DNA of 45,643 nucleotides, taken from contig NW_003109575.1 in assembly GCF_000003605.2 (NCBI RefSeq), forward strand, positions 86,708 to 132,350, in the 5' to 3' direction. A program made the translations under genes and the position numbers. Origin of the DNA: Saccoglossus kowalevskii. Lineage: Eukaryota > Hemichordata > Enteropneusta > Harrimaniidae. Below the pieces are notes generated by a model. The model was not told the DNA's origin. It saw only the letters and a program-made list of their open reading frames with translations, and did no database searches. This document shows, one piece after another, positions 43,738 to 45,643 of this stretch. Numbering within the stretch: position 1 is the stretch's first letter; every line of letters begins with the position of its first letter.

Positions 43738-45579
43738 TACTAACATGAGTATAGACACTCAAACTTATTAAAATTTCATTCATTTAATTATCTCTTCCAT
43801 TGTTTGTGAAGACACACTCGATTAATTTGCGGGTGAGATGCAAATAATGAAACAGTGAAATGTGTTCAACGCTTGTACATACTCTCTTATGCATTAAATA
43901 ATGCTCGACCAATTACATGTATGCGTCTCTTCTATTTAGCATTTTAGTATTACTGAATTGTCGTTGATGCAACTTTTGTTTCACCAATGCTTCAAACTGT
44001 TTTTGTTTGACTTGGTTGTGAATTAATGATTAATTTTAGGATAGATGAAATAATCACACGCACGCACGACAACTCAAATGGGTCGATAGTTAAACATTTG
44101 CAAATTAAAATTCCACGAAAACAGATTTGACAGCAAAGAGTTATATCACGTAGATGTCAAATAGTATTTACATGTATTTGTACTGATCAATAATATCTAT
44201 TTATTAAACGAGTGCATTAAGTTGAGATTACGCGCTCAATATGCGTTGAGATTTACGCGTTATAGGTCCATGAATGCAATTTCCTATTCATCCAAGGTAT
44301 TATGTTTTCACAATAATCGTAAAATGTGGATATTACCCAAGATGTCCACACGTTCCATCTTTTTTGCATACACCATCTTCTTTTCTTGTTCAAAGATTTA
44401 CAAACAGATCTCGTCCTCTACGATTAATGGGTTTGTTCGTTATGGCGATATCGATATATGTGGTTTTAGACACATATCAGTAATATGTACATTAATGTTC
44501 GAGGACACACAATTAGTCGCATTTACAAGCAGACGTGCCGAGTGACGGTTGGGAGATTGTTACAAAAATGTGACTTTTCAAAACGAAAGTGCATCTTTCA
44601 TTTGTGTTTGAAGTTATCAGAAGTTGTCAGATTTACTATAATATAAAAAAATGTCAATCGGATGATTTGAATTAATAAAAATATGTGGGAGACAATTTTC
44701 ATATGATCTATTATTACAAGGTAGTGTCATAATTTGACAAATATGTCGTGATGTCACGTCAATAAGAGGAGAGAACACATAAACCTCTCCTGGAGCAATT
44801 CAAGCTAACAACCGAGTATAGATTAGAATTTATATGACAAAGAAACTATAATCACACGGGGTGACTTCTGGCGTTTCGCTTGTACACCATGTGGGGAATT
44901 TGTTAAATGTGTCGATTAAGTCACGATGAAATCTACTCAAAAAATTCCGGAGACAATTTTGCCTTATAGATTTACACAATAATAATGCGTTCTTTACATT
45001 GTATTAGCCTGGAGGCATGCAGACATAAAAGTGTTTCTTCCAATTAGCAACAAAAAGCGCGAAATGAAAAATTCGTTCTACAGATGTAGGCTTACTTATA
45101 GCCGTGAAGCCATAAATATATTCTCTCATCGATACTGCCTATTGTTAACTTGATATACTATTATTTCTAGTATTATATTTATCTTTCGTAAATGTTAATA
45201 TTTCTAACTACTGCTGTATCATCAATCGTGCATTGTACTGTATATAACGAAACAAACTATCTACCTTAGAGTGTATGCATTTGTCTTTTTTTGTGTTGAG
45301 TAAATTGTATTAATATTTACTAATTACTGTGTGTTCCCATTTGAATATGTGCTTGACAAAATATTGTGTATACGAACATTAAAGTTGGGCTGACATTTTT
45401 AAAGATGTCCTTGGTCTGTCATTCAGAACACGAACGACTACAGACATTCATCAAAGAATTTGCGAATATTCTTACTAATAATAATGTTAATACCTAATAA
45501 GATTTTATTTGTCGATGTATTCTCGTTTTTCAACAGAACCGTGAGCATTCATGATAATTAAAAGCGATGTCCAGTAATA

Positions 45580-45581
<2 letters not shown>
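43738..45581. other. Downstream AT-rich stretch
   Basis: No supported gene. A 91-codon ATG frame at about 44273-44545 shows no recognisable domain. Confidence 0.4.

Positions 45582-45643
<62 letters not shown>
45582..45643. repeat. (TA)n microsatellite at window end
   Basis: About 30 TA units running off the right edge. Confidence 0.98.

Noticed and set aside
44222-44545. 107-codon + strand frame downstream of receptor 2
   Set aside because: First codon is TTG; the internal ATG frame of 91 codons has no recognisable feature or splice support.

Overview
This is eukaryotic, metazoan-type nuclear DNA: AT-rich (about two-thirds A+T by eye), gene-poor, full of microsatellites and short inverted-repeat transposons, with two assembly gaps (12664-13534 and 34533-34582). 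There are no operons, rRNAs, tRNAs or CRISPR arrays. Intronless neuropeptide-type GPCRs, a BEL/Pao retroelement relic and many MITEs fit a marine invertebrate (mollusc, brachiopod, annelid or lower deuterostome). The species cannot be fixed from sequence alone.

The two secure genes are single-coding-exon class A GPCRs on the + strand, 31975-33033 (352 aa) and 41937-43028 (363 aa). They align without gaps over the seven-helix core at about 70% identity, so they are a local duplication about 9 kb apart. Both keep N1.50, D2.50, (D/E)RY, W4.50, Y5.58 and NPxxY. Both lack the canonical TM3 cysteine, any cysteine in the second extracellular loop, P5.50, F6.44 and the W6.48 toggle (Met instead). This shared set of losses is the most unusual protein-level observation here.

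The rest is mostly transposon-shaped. 0-5 kb: a 46-bp satellite, a frameshifted BEL/Pao integrase relic (-), a small coding fragment, copy A of a ~600-bp dispersed repeat, and an (ACTAC)n array. 5.9-6.8 kb: a 775-bp TTAA-flanked element with an embedded heat-shock-like promoter (-). 7-11.4 kb: weak candidate exons, including a phase-matched pair (7046-7247 and 9712-9836) for a small membrane protein. 14.5-18.5 kb: two inverted-repeat elements, a dispersed repeat and a 135-bp TTAA element. 20-27.5 kb: a 53-bp duplication, a CRE-TATA promoter at 21.9 kb and repeat copy B. 30.9-31.3 kb: a second copy of the 14.5-kb MITE carrying a G-rich minisatellite, just upstream of receptor 1. 34.7 kb: a nested cloverleaf-like inverted repeat.

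36.1-37.4 kb holds a well-preserved 1286-bp Mutator-like element with ~150-bp terminal inverted repeats and a 9-bp target duplication. Inside it, on the - strand, is what reads as a complete compact gene: CRE, ATG with good context, three exons with GT/AG introns all in phase 0, and a poly(A) signal. At 38.5-39 kb there is an unrecognised coding relic. A recurring theme is DNA transposons that carry promoter-like or exon-like cargo. Apart from the two receptors, the gene calls are hypotheses.
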